Source of the DNA: Alloalcanivorax balearicus MACL04
GTDB taxonomy: Bacteria > Pseudomonadota > Gammaproteobacteria > Pseudomonadales > Alcanivoracaceae
NCBI RefSeq assembly: GCF_025532145.1
Contig: NZ_ARXS01000016.1
Location: 1-64,000 of the forward strand
Direction of reading: 5' to 3'
DNA length: 64,000 nucleotides
Translations under genes and position numbers: made by a program
Notes under the pieces: model-generated
What the model saw: only the letters and a program-made list of their open reading frames with translations
Told to the model about the DNA's origin: nothing
The model's database searches: none
Shown: positions 26,201-34,454 of the stretch, piece after piece
Position numbering within the stretch: position 1 is the first letter of the stretch
Layout: each line of letters starts with the position of its first letter

Positions 26201-27444
26201 TTGACCGTGTACTCGATCTTCTGGGGGAAGTAGCCGGCGGAGCCAGGCTCGTACGTTACCCGATATCCATACCCCAAGCGGTCTTCCACGCCATCCAGAA
26301 CCCAACGCCCAACCGCGTTGCTGGACAAGCGGCCAGTGATACGGGTATCCGCCCGGCTGCCGTAATACATGACATCACCGTTCTTCCCATGGACGGTAAA
26401 GCCTCCCTGGCTATAGACGATCTTACGATCGGACTCCGCCTCGGTCTGATAAATAGAGCCGTTACCCCAATAGGCACCAGATACCAGTACCAGTCGGTTG
26501 CCATCAAGGCAGGCCAGATCCTGATCGTTCCCCTTAACCCCGGTTACCAGGCCATCCCGCTCATAACTCTTTCCGCAACGCTCAATGGCGGAAGTCCCGG
26601 ATATGTTGAATCCCATGCCCGCCTGGCCATAACCCGAGCCGCTGGAGTACTGGACGGAGAATGAAGGATCAACGCCAGCGCCGCCTTTGGGGAGCTGGAT
26701 AGGTAAGGAAAACTGGGCCTGCCCCAATTCCACAGAGAAGGAAGAGGCGGAGGACCCGACCAGAGATGTGCTCAGCTCAATCGATTTGGGTTCCGAGAAC
26801 CCGGATCCTGTCCACTGAGAGTATTTATTAACGTCGAACTGAATGACATCACCATCAGCATCCCGATTTTGCCCTATATCGACTTCGGCGCCCCCCGACA
26901 CCAATTCATCACCGATATGGGTGAACTGGTCCGCCAGCTGGAAAGTTCCATCACCCTTGTTCCTCAGGAAGAGGCTGTTTTCATTGGGAGAATTGGACTT
27001 CAGAAGAACGTCGGGAATGCCATCATTGTCAAGATCTCCGATCAGGAACTCGAATTCACTGGTTGGCGACGCCGGCAGATCAGCTCCTTCGCTCATCGTA
27101 CAGGCAACAAAATTGCCACTACTGGTTCCACAAAACAGCAATGGTTGATAACCAGAATCAATCGGAGCGGGAAACGAAACCTTGGTCGATATCAGGACAT
27201 ACTGCTGACGAGGCTTAAGCAGGATATCAGGGAGCCCATCCAGCCCATGTTCCACGCTGTCGATATCACCGTAGTAAATGTCATACCTGTTTTCATTCAA
27301 GGGAAGAGCCGCCATTGCGGAGCCCGCAACGGCAAACAAAACCACAAGAAGAACACGAAGACATTTACGATGGACTCGAACTGCTACTTGATTCGAGCCT
27401 CGAAGACATAAGAGCAACAAACCCGCGATGCAGCGCGTGAACAT
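20206..27444 (-). CDS. Secreted SpvB/FG-GAP/Rhs polymorphic toxin
   Basis: 2412 residues. The N-terminus carries a Sec signal (ending near GSAMAA, residue 45). Next come an FG-GAP unit (IGDLDNDGIPDVLLK, ~135-149), the SpvB-type region (FSVELGQAQFSLPIQLPKGG, ~236), and at least seven D-x-N-x-DG-type calcium-binding repeats, mostly ending in Cys (~540-960). Then many YD/Rhs repeats (~1200-2000) and the Rhs core motif GRIYDPTISRFLSADP, closing at DPSGYS (~2068). An Ala/Gly-rich pretoxin segment leads to GGKFLVGAATGAMGYIF (~2275). The last ~135 residues are the variable tip, ending in CDNCGSPMINIYDW, with no motif I can name. The cocoon-forming SpvB/Rhs shell would encapsulate the tip. It lies 34 bp after the small secreted gene at 27479 and overlaps its immunity candidate. 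Confidence 0.9.
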   Translation of the reverse strand: MFTRCIAGLLLLCLRGSNQVAVRVHRKCLRVLLVVLFAVAGSAMAALPLNENRYDIYYGDIDSVEHGLDGLPDILLKPRQQYVLISTKVSFPAPIDSGYQPLLFCGTSSGNFVACTMSEGADLPASPTSEFEFLIGDLDNDGIPDVLLKSNSPNENSLFLRNKGDGTFQLADQFTHIGDELVSGGAEVDIGQNRDADGDVIQFDVNKYSQWTGSGFSEPKSIELSTSLVGSSASSFSVELGQAQFSLPIQLPKGGAGVDPSFSVQYSSGSGYGQAGMGFNISGTSAIERCGKSYERDGLVTGVKGNDQDLACLDGNRLVLVSGAYWGNGSIYQTEAESDRKIVYSQGGFTVHGKNGDVMYYGSRADTRITGRLSSNAVGRWVLDGVEDRLGYGYRVTYEPGSAGYFPQKIEYTVKDGQAGSGDAEVEFTYEPDPYGWHTAVLGKVYKVGLRLASVTSRSHGSVARQYHFRYETSPATKRSLLAQFFECDASVRCFEPITLNWKKERQPDFSKTTYSRFPGTPSTDYVFEEGLHYPGFARWVDINRDKYDDYCRISGTGAGYGSAAEIICYLSDGNGGFGSQVEIDAGLVGTRLQQDSESPVPDWGRHNWNVDPAWIDINDDGLVDLCYSTIQGDNDRLTCRLNKPNLQNAFKELITFDVSRPVGKFYVGPRSWMDFNGNGKIDYCYTYLKDNKKYIRCLVQSVNGFTFSQAFTKEITDMAGYWADVNGDGLPDYCITTKTKVTCHINNQGENLNGGVWSKTGSHFKASEPDRWVYKGSSTKYFSALFTDFTGNGFSDFCRIYWTTSNGKGGYRASCLESLGDGWGNEITSPFLQVTPTTAQDYERMPEATQFMDVNQDGRMDWCVENSLPTAYTDTHLTCFISTPDGFGTSPVKYRLPYLGSNIRGMRDINRGWADINGDGHDAYCALYWKSLVPRNRGMACFGPQVPEQGDLLTGVTNGFGLEYGVTYKDIADPSVYAYGDPTGSHGQVFLTKGMNVVSELEASDGIGGYNTQQYFYRNYGYYPNEFGGVGFEMLRVTSENGRKRHDIWFNQDVRNHTVGQVDRSETYYKVGGGFQLVSSEENEWQTQVYRGQGFPLQSASNIWNRNAAISLRYRSLLKGSVSKEYELDGSLIKTVESSNTYKNTGDLAMQEVTTSGTGQTFSKRLVNQYLTNNLTYWILGRQSRSEATYSGSYQGQATPTITRTSAWTYYSASQPGIGGMLQSEIVEPDQPQLRKETRYTYNAYGLTETRVEKGAGGAERSTQFTYDPTGRFVVESRNTLGHTSKATYDPVLGVKLTESDPNNVTTRWDYDSLGRPLTEFSADGQRRETRIKACISNCPANAVYYTESWLAGRNGTPISGPTREYTDLLGRTIETRATGFAGETIVAKTEYDANGDVTRTSEPHELGGAVYWNQVMSRDVLGRPLVERSASGLTSNHQYSGLTTQQTVSWSDPVGGGQTTQVTVHTNDVQDRLRRVVDAANRQLTYQYDASGKLLKVVLPDQVELVNTYDALGRKVGSQDPNIGQWQYAYDDFDQIVLQQNGSGARTCSAYDELGRLISRTDDYRPSLSWAQASQAALNGCAGQTATHSWSYDAPAKGVGRLALVTANNGYREEPFYDGIGRVVQVDTRFDGRQFTRSSQFDSNTGRLVQETLPHRINGPSLSVEYRYNAQGELHEIGKPGEEDYYWRANAKTVRGQIKDVYQGNGIIRKLYDHDSASGFLTQIRSKMTFDTAWGIQNEFYDFDAKGLMRKRTQQAVGNLEQVEETFAYDVVDRLVQATVANMTTPGNSFEQSIDYDVSGNILQRNDVGQYQYGESCEVGGTQYTPGPHAVTSVTGTRNASYCYDSGGNMLAGGGKTISYTAFNKPDQIQGTSATVDLVYGPDRSILKQVTTTSEKTTNKISLGGYEYLDIQKNGQTTIKERFRITGDVVVSFENGDATSPNEEHLFMDGMGSVVAVAHGLGGVTERYRYDPWGRPRKDVDWTAISDAAWFGMERAEKATSKGYTGHEMLDDVGIIHMGGRIYDPTISRFLSADPVIKGLDQVESYNRYSYALNNPMSITDPSGYSWLSKTWKKLRNSIKKRMGIVLAVFNPQMAIAEVTSRYAGKEMARFAARNKFAGEVFGIVGMAGCGVFTGGAGAAGCLSAYQSWAAGAVAYGSGAPIEKALLAGAKSAALAYADAGVAGAIGDLRLGWTGSGLAHGARGAAFARLRGSDVRSGVIGGMTQGMLGDRIKGWTDGDRVSGTALAALISGATSEVTGGKFLVGAATGAMGYIFNDMAEHGAQEAEKQGGKWVRAGEVIGEGSEDTFRLGHKIKIEGADDRASLHVSNAAYRLTFTEIGADGKPVPGVYPTYKGVLSSGVANSLTTDRVIELYGPPGTKFDWTLRINHTPKSCDNCGSPMINIYDWRAE

Positions 27445-27478
27445 ACCCCACCCCTTTTTTCATCCTTGTCAGAGAGAC

Positions 27479-27817
27479 TTACCGTATGTCCAGGCTACGC
27501 ACCAAACACAGGCCATCGGATGTCAGATCCTCGGGATCAATAACAACACCGATCGTGCGCCCGCCATGCATAGCGGATAGGACGATGGACAACGCGACCT
27601 GCAGACGCTCTGGATCTTCGAATTTCTCTCCAGAGAAGTAAGCGTAGTTGTATTTACAGAAATTAAGGGGGGGATCCATGGTGATGGCAAATTGACCTGC
27701 AGCCCCATATTGGTAGATGCGGGTCACCTCACCTCTATACCACTGAGGAGCAGCAAAAACGGATTGAGCACAAAAAGCGATCAAGATAAACGCAAGAAAT
27801 GACTTCACCCTGTTCAT
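27479..27817 (-). CDS. Small secreted protein upstream of the Rhs gene, family member 1
   Basis: 112 residues with signal peptide (MNRVKSFLAFILIAFCAQSVFA). The mature protein contains YRGEVTRIYQYGAAGQFAI, a Cys in NFCKYNY, and the family element LQVALSIVLSAMHGGRTIGVVID ... CLVRSLDIR. Homologous in layout to 14871 and 17330. It begins the operon that leads into the giant Rhs gene. A role as an export partner, adhesin or cap for the Rhs shell is possible but unproven. Confidence 0.78.
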   Translation of the reverse strand: MNRVKSFLAFILIAFCAQSVFAAPQWYRGEVTRIYQYGAAGQFAITMDPPLNFCKYNYAYFSGEKFEDPERLQVALSIVLSAMHGGRTIGVVIDPEDLTSDGLCLVRSLDIR

Positions 27818-28004
27818 ACGTCGACAATCTCCATGTCAGTTATTTTAGCCCCAATGTTGCTGTGCAGTTATGCTCCCTTGCACGACACTAATAACTACTA
27901 CTTCTCCACAATATTTTTCAATTGTCATTTCACGACAAATTGGCGCATACCCTCCCACCCCGTTAGACTCCGCGGTGTTTCCGTAGCCGAAGACAGGGTG
28001 GACC

Positions 28005-28781
28005 GTGCAGCAGATCAGTCGTGCGTTTTCCTATTTGAGTCAGGCCTTCAGTCTGGCGCGCAGCCCGGGCCTGCGTTGGTATGTCATGGTGCCGATGGCC
28101 TTTAACGTGCTGGTGTTCGGGGTGCTGTACTGGCTCTCCGCGACCTGGATTGGAGGCTGGATTTCGGCGGTGACGGCGGGTTGGGCACTGGATGGCGGGT
28201 TGAGCTTTCTCAACGGGCTGATCCAGTTTCTGGCCAACGCGGCGGTGGTGCTGGTGTGGATTTTGTTGTTGGGGGTGTTCGCCAGCGTTTTCACCCTGGG
28301 CGTACAGCTGATCGCGGCGCCGTTCATGGGTTTTCTGGCGGAGAAGGTGGATATCCAGGTCACCAGCCGGCCGATGCCGGATGAGTCCATCGGCGCGATG
28401 ATCTGGCGGACCTTCAAGCGGGAGATCCGCAAGACACTGTACTGGTTGTGGCGGGCGCTCCTGGTGCTGTTCGTGGTGGTGGTGCTTTATTTCATTCCGG
28501 TGGTGAACGTCTTCGCGTCGGCGGTGTGGTTCCTGTGGTCCGGCTGGTTGCTGGGCATGCAGTACATCGACTATGGCGCGGATAACCGTCAGGTGTCGTT
28601 CGAAGAGATGCTGGTGCGGCTCAAGCGCAAGCGCTGGCTGGTGCTGACGTTCGGCTCGCTGGTGATGGGGCTGACCATGCTGCCGCTGGTGAATTTGTTC
28701 ATCATGCCGGTGGCGGTGATCGCCGGGACGCTGATCTGGGTGAAGGAGTTGAGCCCGGAGGTGATGCCGGAGGTGGCGTAG
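28005..28781 (+). CDS. cysZ: Sulfate transporter CysZ
   Basis: Inner-membrane protein of the CysZ/EI24 family that brings sulfate into the cell for cysteine synthesis. 258 residues, with the family start QISRAFSYLSQAFSLARSPG and several membrane segments (YVMVPMAFNVLVFGVLYWL, ANAAVVLVWILLLGVFASVF, ALLVLFVVVVLYFIPVVNVF, LPLVNLFIMPVAVIAGTLIW). The conserved middle is APFMGFLAEKVD and the late YIDYGADNRQVSFEEM is also typical. The start is GTG at 28005, the first start in frame after a GGGTGG site. It ends convergently towards uvrB with REP units between. Confidence 0.93.
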   Translation: MQQISRAFSYLSQAFSLARSPGLRWYVMVPMAFNVLVFGVLYWLSATWIGGWISAVTAGWALDGGLSFLNGLIQFLANAAVVLVWILLLGVFASVFTLGVQLIAAPFMGFLAEKVDIQVTSRPMPDESIGAMIWRTFKREIRKTLYWLWRALLVLFVVVVLYFIPVVNVFASAVWFLWSGWLLGMQYIDYGADNRQVSFEEMLVRLKRKRWLVLTFGSLVMGLTMLPLVNLFIMPVAVIAGTLIWVKELSPEVMPEVA

Positions 28782-28800
28782 CGAGACTTCACGGCCGACT

Positions 28801-28873
28801 ATTCGCCTGCAGGCAGGCTCCCACAAAAAACCGTGCTGACGAAGCCGCTGTGGGAGCCTGTCCGCAGGCGAAG
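28801..28873. repeat. Chromosomal REP pair between cysZ and uvrB
   Basis: Inverted units TTCGCCTGCAGGCAGGCTCC and CTGTGGGAGCCTGTCCGCAG. They separate convergent genes only ~95 bp apart and could act as a shared terminator. Confidence 0.8.
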
Positions 28874-28877
28874 GAAC

Positions 28878-30893
<2,016 letters not shown>

Positions 30894-31166
30894 GGTGTGT
30901 CGCTGTCCTGCTGTGGGGCTGTACTGCCGTGGGGTAAGAGCGGCGCGAGCCAGTATCCGCCCGCTTCCCGACAGTCTATGTCAGTAGTGATTGACCAACC
31001 GGTCATGGGCCCGCGGGAGCGGCCGCGGGCCGCCCTATCACGGACTGTCCACCGCTCCCGCCAAACGCAGTCACCCTATGAGATCCAGGCCGGATGCGGT
31101 AATATTGCGTGCCCCGGTCCGTGCCAAAAACCGGGTTCCAATCATCATCCGATAGATGAGGAGTGC

Positions 31167-32357
31167 ATGTCCGATATCAACCTTTCCGACCGCGTCCAAC
31201 GCATCAAGCCTTCCCCGACCCTGGCGGTGACCTCCAAGGCCGCCGAGCTGCGAGCTCAGGGCAAGGACATTATTGGACTGGGCGCCGGCGAGCCGGATTT
31301 CGATACCCCGGATCATATCAAACAGGCCGCCATCGAGGCGATCAATGCCGGCAAGACCAAATACACCGCGGTGGACGGCACTCCCGGCCTGAAACAGGCC
31401 ATCGTCGACAAGTTCAAACGTGAGAACGACCTGAGCTACGAACCGGCCCAGGTGCTGGTCTCCAGCGGCGGCAAGCAGAGCTTCTTCAACATGGCGCTGG
31501 CTCTGTTCAACGACGGTGACGAAGCGATTATCCCGGCCCCCTACTGGGTCAGCTACCCGGACATGGTGAAAGTGGCCGGCGGCATACCGGTGATCCTGGA
31601 AACCACCCTGGAAAACCGCTTCAAGATCACCCCGGAACAGCTGGCCGCGGCGATCACGCCGAAGACCCGCCTGTTCGTGATCAACAGCCCGTCCAACCCG
31701 TCCGGCATGGCCTACACCAAGGAAGAGCTGGCGGCGCTGGGTGAGGTGCTCAAGCAGCACCCGGACATCGTGGTCGCCACCGACGACATGTACGAGCACA
31801 TCCTGTGGACCGGCCAGCCGTTCGTGAACATCGTCAACGCCTGCCCGGACCTGTACGACCGCACCGTGGTCATGAACGGCGTCTCCAAAGCCTACTCCAT
31901 GACCGGCTGGCGGATCGGCTATGCCGCCGGCCCGCAGAAGCTGATCGGCGCCATGAAGAAGGTGCAGAGCCAGAGCACCTCCAACCCGGCCTCCATCAGC
32001 CAGGCCGCCGCCGAAGCGGCCCTGGCCGGCGATCAGCAATGCGTGGCGGACATGGTCAAAGCATTCAAGGAGCGCCATGACTATGTGGTGGAAGCTTTGA
32101 ACGCCCTGCCCGGCGTCAGCTGCGCCCCCGGTGACGGCACCTTTTATGCCTTCCCGGACTTCTCCGGCGCCATCGCCGAGATGGACGGCGTGTCCAGCTG
32201 TACCGAGCTGGCCACCAGGCTGTTGGAAGAGGCAGGCGTCGCTCTGGTACCGGGCTCCGCCTTCGGCGCCCCCGGCTGTCTGCGCCTGTCCTTCGCGGTA
32301 GGCCTGGACACCCTGAAGGACGCGGTGAGCCGAATCGAGAAGGTATTGAACAAATAA
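31167..32357 (+). CDS. Aspartate aminotransferase (class I, PLP-dependent)
   Basis: Transfers the amino group of aspartate to 2-oxoglutarate; related enzymes also act on prephenate. 396 residues. The N-terminal signature is KDIIGLGAGEPDFDTPDHIK, the PLP-stacking region is PYWVSYPDMV, and NSPSNPSGMAYTKEEL carries the conserved Asn. The Schiff-base Lys lies in SKAYSMTGWRIGY, and the C-terminal Arg in CLRLSFAV. This is the subgroup Ib form (aatA-type). The ATG at 31167 is preceded by GAGGAG. The open frame extends upstream to 30822 but that sequence does not belong to the family. The tRNA-Asn promoter follows immediately. Confidence 0.93.
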   Translation: MSDINLSDRVQRIKPSPTLAVTSKAAELRAQGKDIIGLGAGEPDFDTPDHIKQAAIEAINAGKTKYTAVDGTPGLKQAIVDKFKRENDLSYEPAQVLVSSGGKQSFFNMALALFNDGDEAIIPAPYWVSYPDMVKVAGGIPVILETTLENRFKITPEQLAAAITPKTRLFVINSPSNPSGMAYTKEELAALGEVLKQHPDIVVATDDMYEHILWTGQPFVNIVNACPDLYDRTVVMNGVSKAYSMTGWRIGYAAGPQKLIGAMKKVQSQSTSNPASISQAAAEAALAGDQQCVADMVKAFKERHDYVVEALNALPGVSCAPGDGTFYAFPDFSGAIAEMDGVSSCTELATRLLEEAGVALVPGSAFGAPGCLRLSFAVGLDTLKDAVSRIEKVLNK

Positions 32358-32379
32358 GCAACAAACGGACTCGGGGGTG

Positions 32380-32408
32380 TTGACGCCCCCGAAGGCCGCC
32401 ACTAATAT
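32380..32408 (+). promoter_or_regulatory. Promoter of tRNA-Asn
   Basis: TTGACG (32380-32385), a 17-bp spacer, and TAATAT (32403-32408), placed so that transcription would begin about 10 bp before the tRNA at 32426. A near-consensus sigma-70 promoter. Confidence 0.75.
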
Positions 32409-32425
32409 ACGCGGCCTCAAGACAT

Positions 32426-32501
32426 TCCGCCTTAGCTCAGTTGGTAGAGCAGCTGACTGTTAATCAGCGGGTCGCTGGTTCGAGCCCAGCAGGCGGAGCC
32501 A
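32426..32501 (+). tRNA. tRNA-Asn (GTT)
   Basis: A 76-nt cloverleaf. The acceptor arm pairs TCCGCCT with the matching 3' strand AGGCGGA, followed by discriminator G and an encoded CCA. The D-arm contains AGCTCAGTTGGTAGAGC, the anticodon loop is CTGTTAA with anticodon GTT, and the T-arm holds GGTTCGAGCCC. Own promoter and terminator, so monocistronic. Confidence 0.97.
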
Positions 32502-32510
32502 AACAGAAAG

Positions 32511-32540
32511 GGGTCTATCCATCGGATAGGCCCTTTTTCT
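32511..32540 (+). terminator. Rho-independent terminator of tRNA-Asn
   Basis: Stem GGGTCTATCC / GGATAGGCCC with a 3-nt loop, followed by TTTTTCTTT. About 10 bp after the tRNA 3' end. Confidence 0.88.
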
Positions 32541-32569
32541 TTGCCCGCTGATTGAGCGGCCAAGGCCGC

Positions 32570-32629
32570 TTGTTAATCAGCGCGCGAATCCAGTGAATTC
32601 GCCTAGTTCGAGCCCAGCAGGCGGAGCCA
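32570..32629 (+). pseudogene. tRNA-Asn 3'-half duplicate
   Basis: Repeats the anticodon 3' side (TTGTTAATCAGCG) and then, after a divergent 25-bp stretch, the T-arm and acceptor end including CCA (GTTCGAGCCCAGCAGGCGGA). The 5' half is missing, so it cannot fold as a tRNA. With the second terminator it forms a ~70-bp direct repeat of 32480-32549, offset by 127 bp. Confidence 0.85.
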
Positions 32630-32637
32630 AATAGAAA

Positions 32638-32670
32638 AGGGTCTATCCATCGGGTAGGCCCTTTTTCTTT
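32638..32670 (+). terminator. Duplicated rho-independent terminator
   Basis: Second copy of the tRNA-Asn terminator: GGGTCTATCC, loop ATC, GGGTAGGCCC, then TTTTTCTTT. It follows the partial tRNA copy. Confidence 0.85.
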
Positions 32671-32717
32671 GCCCGCTCGCCTCTCCCCCAACAACGGACT
32701 CCCGTCTTCTTTCCAAT

Positions 32718-32747
32718 CGCTGTGGGAAGTCTGCTTGCAGACGAATT
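32718..32747. repeat. Single chromosomal REP unit
   Basis: One unit, GCTGTGGGAAGTCTGCTTGC then AGACGAATTC. The rest of the gap 32671-32998 shows no gene; it probably holds the promoter of the sugar transferase gene (an AT-rich CTAAAATTGTCATTTTTG stretch near 32872-32889). Confidence 0.65.
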
Positions 32748-32998
32748 CTTTTCCCTTCCTCCATCCCTTTGTTGTCCCCTTTTCCTGTTTTGCAAAGGAG
32801 TTGGCCCGAATTCGCAAAGGAGCCGCCCCTATCTGACCAACCGGCCAGACTTCAACCGGTAAAACCATGCTAAAATTGTCATTTTTGAGGCAATGGACGA
32901 CGCCTTGAGCACCTAAGAATGGCCAAATTGAACTGGCGACACCCGGTCGCAAGTCAGGCTCTAGTCATTCGCTGAGATGGAACGAGGGTAAGAGCAGT

Positions 32999-34309
32999 AT
33001 GAGTCAGGGTGATGCATTACATCAGCTTGAATCACAGCAGAACCACCGGTTGGAACCCAAGCGGCACCAGCGATGGTACGAACGTATCCTCCTGAATTCG
33101 CCGCTCTGGCAGTCCATTTCGTTCGCCCTGGTGCTTCTCGCCCCATTCTGGCTGGCATACCGGCAATGGCTCCCTGGTGACACAAACCAGACGACGACCT
33201 TATTTGTACTGGCCGCCACCTTCATCACCAATCTGCTGCTCTCCCGTGCGCTGGGCCAATACCCCGGGGGCAACCTCTTGCCTTATCAGTTGAGCGTCAC
33301 GGGAATCACCATCAGCCTGGCAATCTTCACCGTTATAGCCTTGCGGCTGGGTTATTCACGTCTGCCCTTGTTCATCGGCTTTGTCCTGATTCTCGCTCAC
33401 CAGGGCCTGGCATTGGCGGTGAAGGCCCGTTTCCGTTACACCAAACTGGCCTTCGTGCCCGGCACCCGTTTCGAGGAACCGGAACGGGAGCACGAACAAT
33501 ATCGCTTCTGCTATCTGACCGACCCCAACGATAAGCGGCGTTTCGATGTTCTGGTGGTAGACATGGAGACCAAACTCAACGACGACTGGGTGCGCTTTAT
33601 CGCCCGTCACCATTCCCGACGCATCCCGGTGCTCAACGGCCGTTCCCTTTTGGAAGCAATGACGGGCAGCGTCAATCTGGATACGCTGAGCAACTCCGAT
33701 TTCGAGGCCTTCCAGCCCAACCCCCTTTATCTTCTCGGGAAGCGGACGCTGGACATTCTTGGGGTCTTGCTACTCGCCCCAATCGCACTTCCGGTTTGTC
33801 TCATTACCGCCTGCATTATTCGTTGGGAAACGCCGGGTTCGGCCCTGTTCATACAGAAACGGATGGGGGTCGGAAATCGCCCTTTCAATATGCTGAAATT
33901 CCGCTCCATGAGTATGGACGACCGTCCAGAGAGAGCGCGTTTCGTTATCGATGACGAGCATCGCATTACCCGGTTCGGCCGCCTCGTTCGTCGCAGCCGC
34001 CTGGACGAGCTTCCACAACTATGGAATGTACTAATCGGCGATATGAGCCTGATCGGACCTCGGCCCGAGCAGCCTGAATTCGCCGAAGCCTTCGAGCGGG
34101 ACGTACCCTTCTACAGCTACCGTCACATCATTAAGCCCGGCATCTCAGGTTGGGCTCAGGTACAACAAGGCTATGTGGCCGGGCTGGCTGAAACACGAAA
34201 GAAAGTGGAGCACGATTTTTACTACATCAAACATCAGTGCTTCGGGTTAGATATTCTGATTGTCTTGAAGACCATTCGCACCATCCTTACTGGGTTCGGT
34301 GCCAAGTAG
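32999..34309 (+). CDS. Undecaprenyl-phosphate sugar phosphotransferase (WcaJ/WbaP type)
   Basis: Starts polysaccharide synthesis by placing a sugar-1-phosphate on undecaprenyl phosphate. 436 residues with an N-terminal part of several membrane helices (ISFALVLLAPFWLAY, LSVTGITISLAIFTVIAL, LPLFIGFVLILAHQGLALAV), then a soluble linker and the membrane-associated catalytic domain: KRTLDILGVLLLAPIALPVCLI, the P-type loop KRMGVGNRPFNMLKFRSM, the catalytic RRSRLDELPQLWNVLIGDM and LIGPRPEQPEFAE. ATG at 32999 after an AGGGTAAGAG site. Convergent with the polysaccharide operon that follows. The sugar cannot be told from sequence. Confidence 0.9.
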   Translation: MSQGDALHQLESQQNHRLEPKRHQRWYERILLNSPLWQSISFALVLLAPFWLAYRQWLPGDTNQTTTLFVLAATFITNLLLSRALGQYPGGNLLPYQLSVTGITISLAIFTVIALRLGYSRLPLFIGFVLILAHQGLALAVKARFRYTKLAFVPGTRFEEPEREHEQYRFCYLTDPNDKRRFDVLVVDMETKLNDDWVRFIARHHSRRIPVLNGRSLLEAMTGSVNLDTLSNSDFEAFQPNPLYLLGKRTLDILGVLLLAPIALPVCLITACIIRWETPGSALFIQKRMGVGNRPFNMLKFRSMSMDDRPERARFVIDDEHRITRFGRLVRRSRLDELPQLWNVLIGDMSLIGPRPEQPEFAEAFERDVPFYSYRHIIKPGISGWAQVQQGYVAGLAETRKKVEHDFYYIKHQCFGLDILIVLKTIRTILTGFGAK

Positions 34310-34403
34310 GAGAGCAATTTTATTTACTCCAAGATCGGCGGCGTTATTCAGAATTAATACTCTTTTCAATACGCCTGTGAGAAACCGATTTCCTCAGGCA
34401 TGA

Positions 34404-34440
34404 CGCTCCCTGGAAACAACATATCAGGAGCGCCTTTCTA
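34404..34440. terminator. Possible bidirectional terminator
   Basis: Imperfect stem CGCTCCCTG / CAGGAGCG, with a loop of about 12 nt, followed by CCTTTCT on the plus strand. It lies between the convergent sugar transferase and glycosyltransferase genes. No long T-run, so moderate support only. Confidence 0.4.
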
Positions 34441-34454
34441 GCTATCAATAATCA

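Noticed and set aside
30894-31166. LexA box before uvrB
   Set aside because: Stretches such as CTGTACTGCC were considered, but no CTGT-N8-ACAG match was found.
32671-32998. JUMPstart/ops element before the sugar transferase
   Set aside because: The GGCGGTAGCGTG ops core was looked for and not seen here or ahead of the minus-strand polysaccharide operon.
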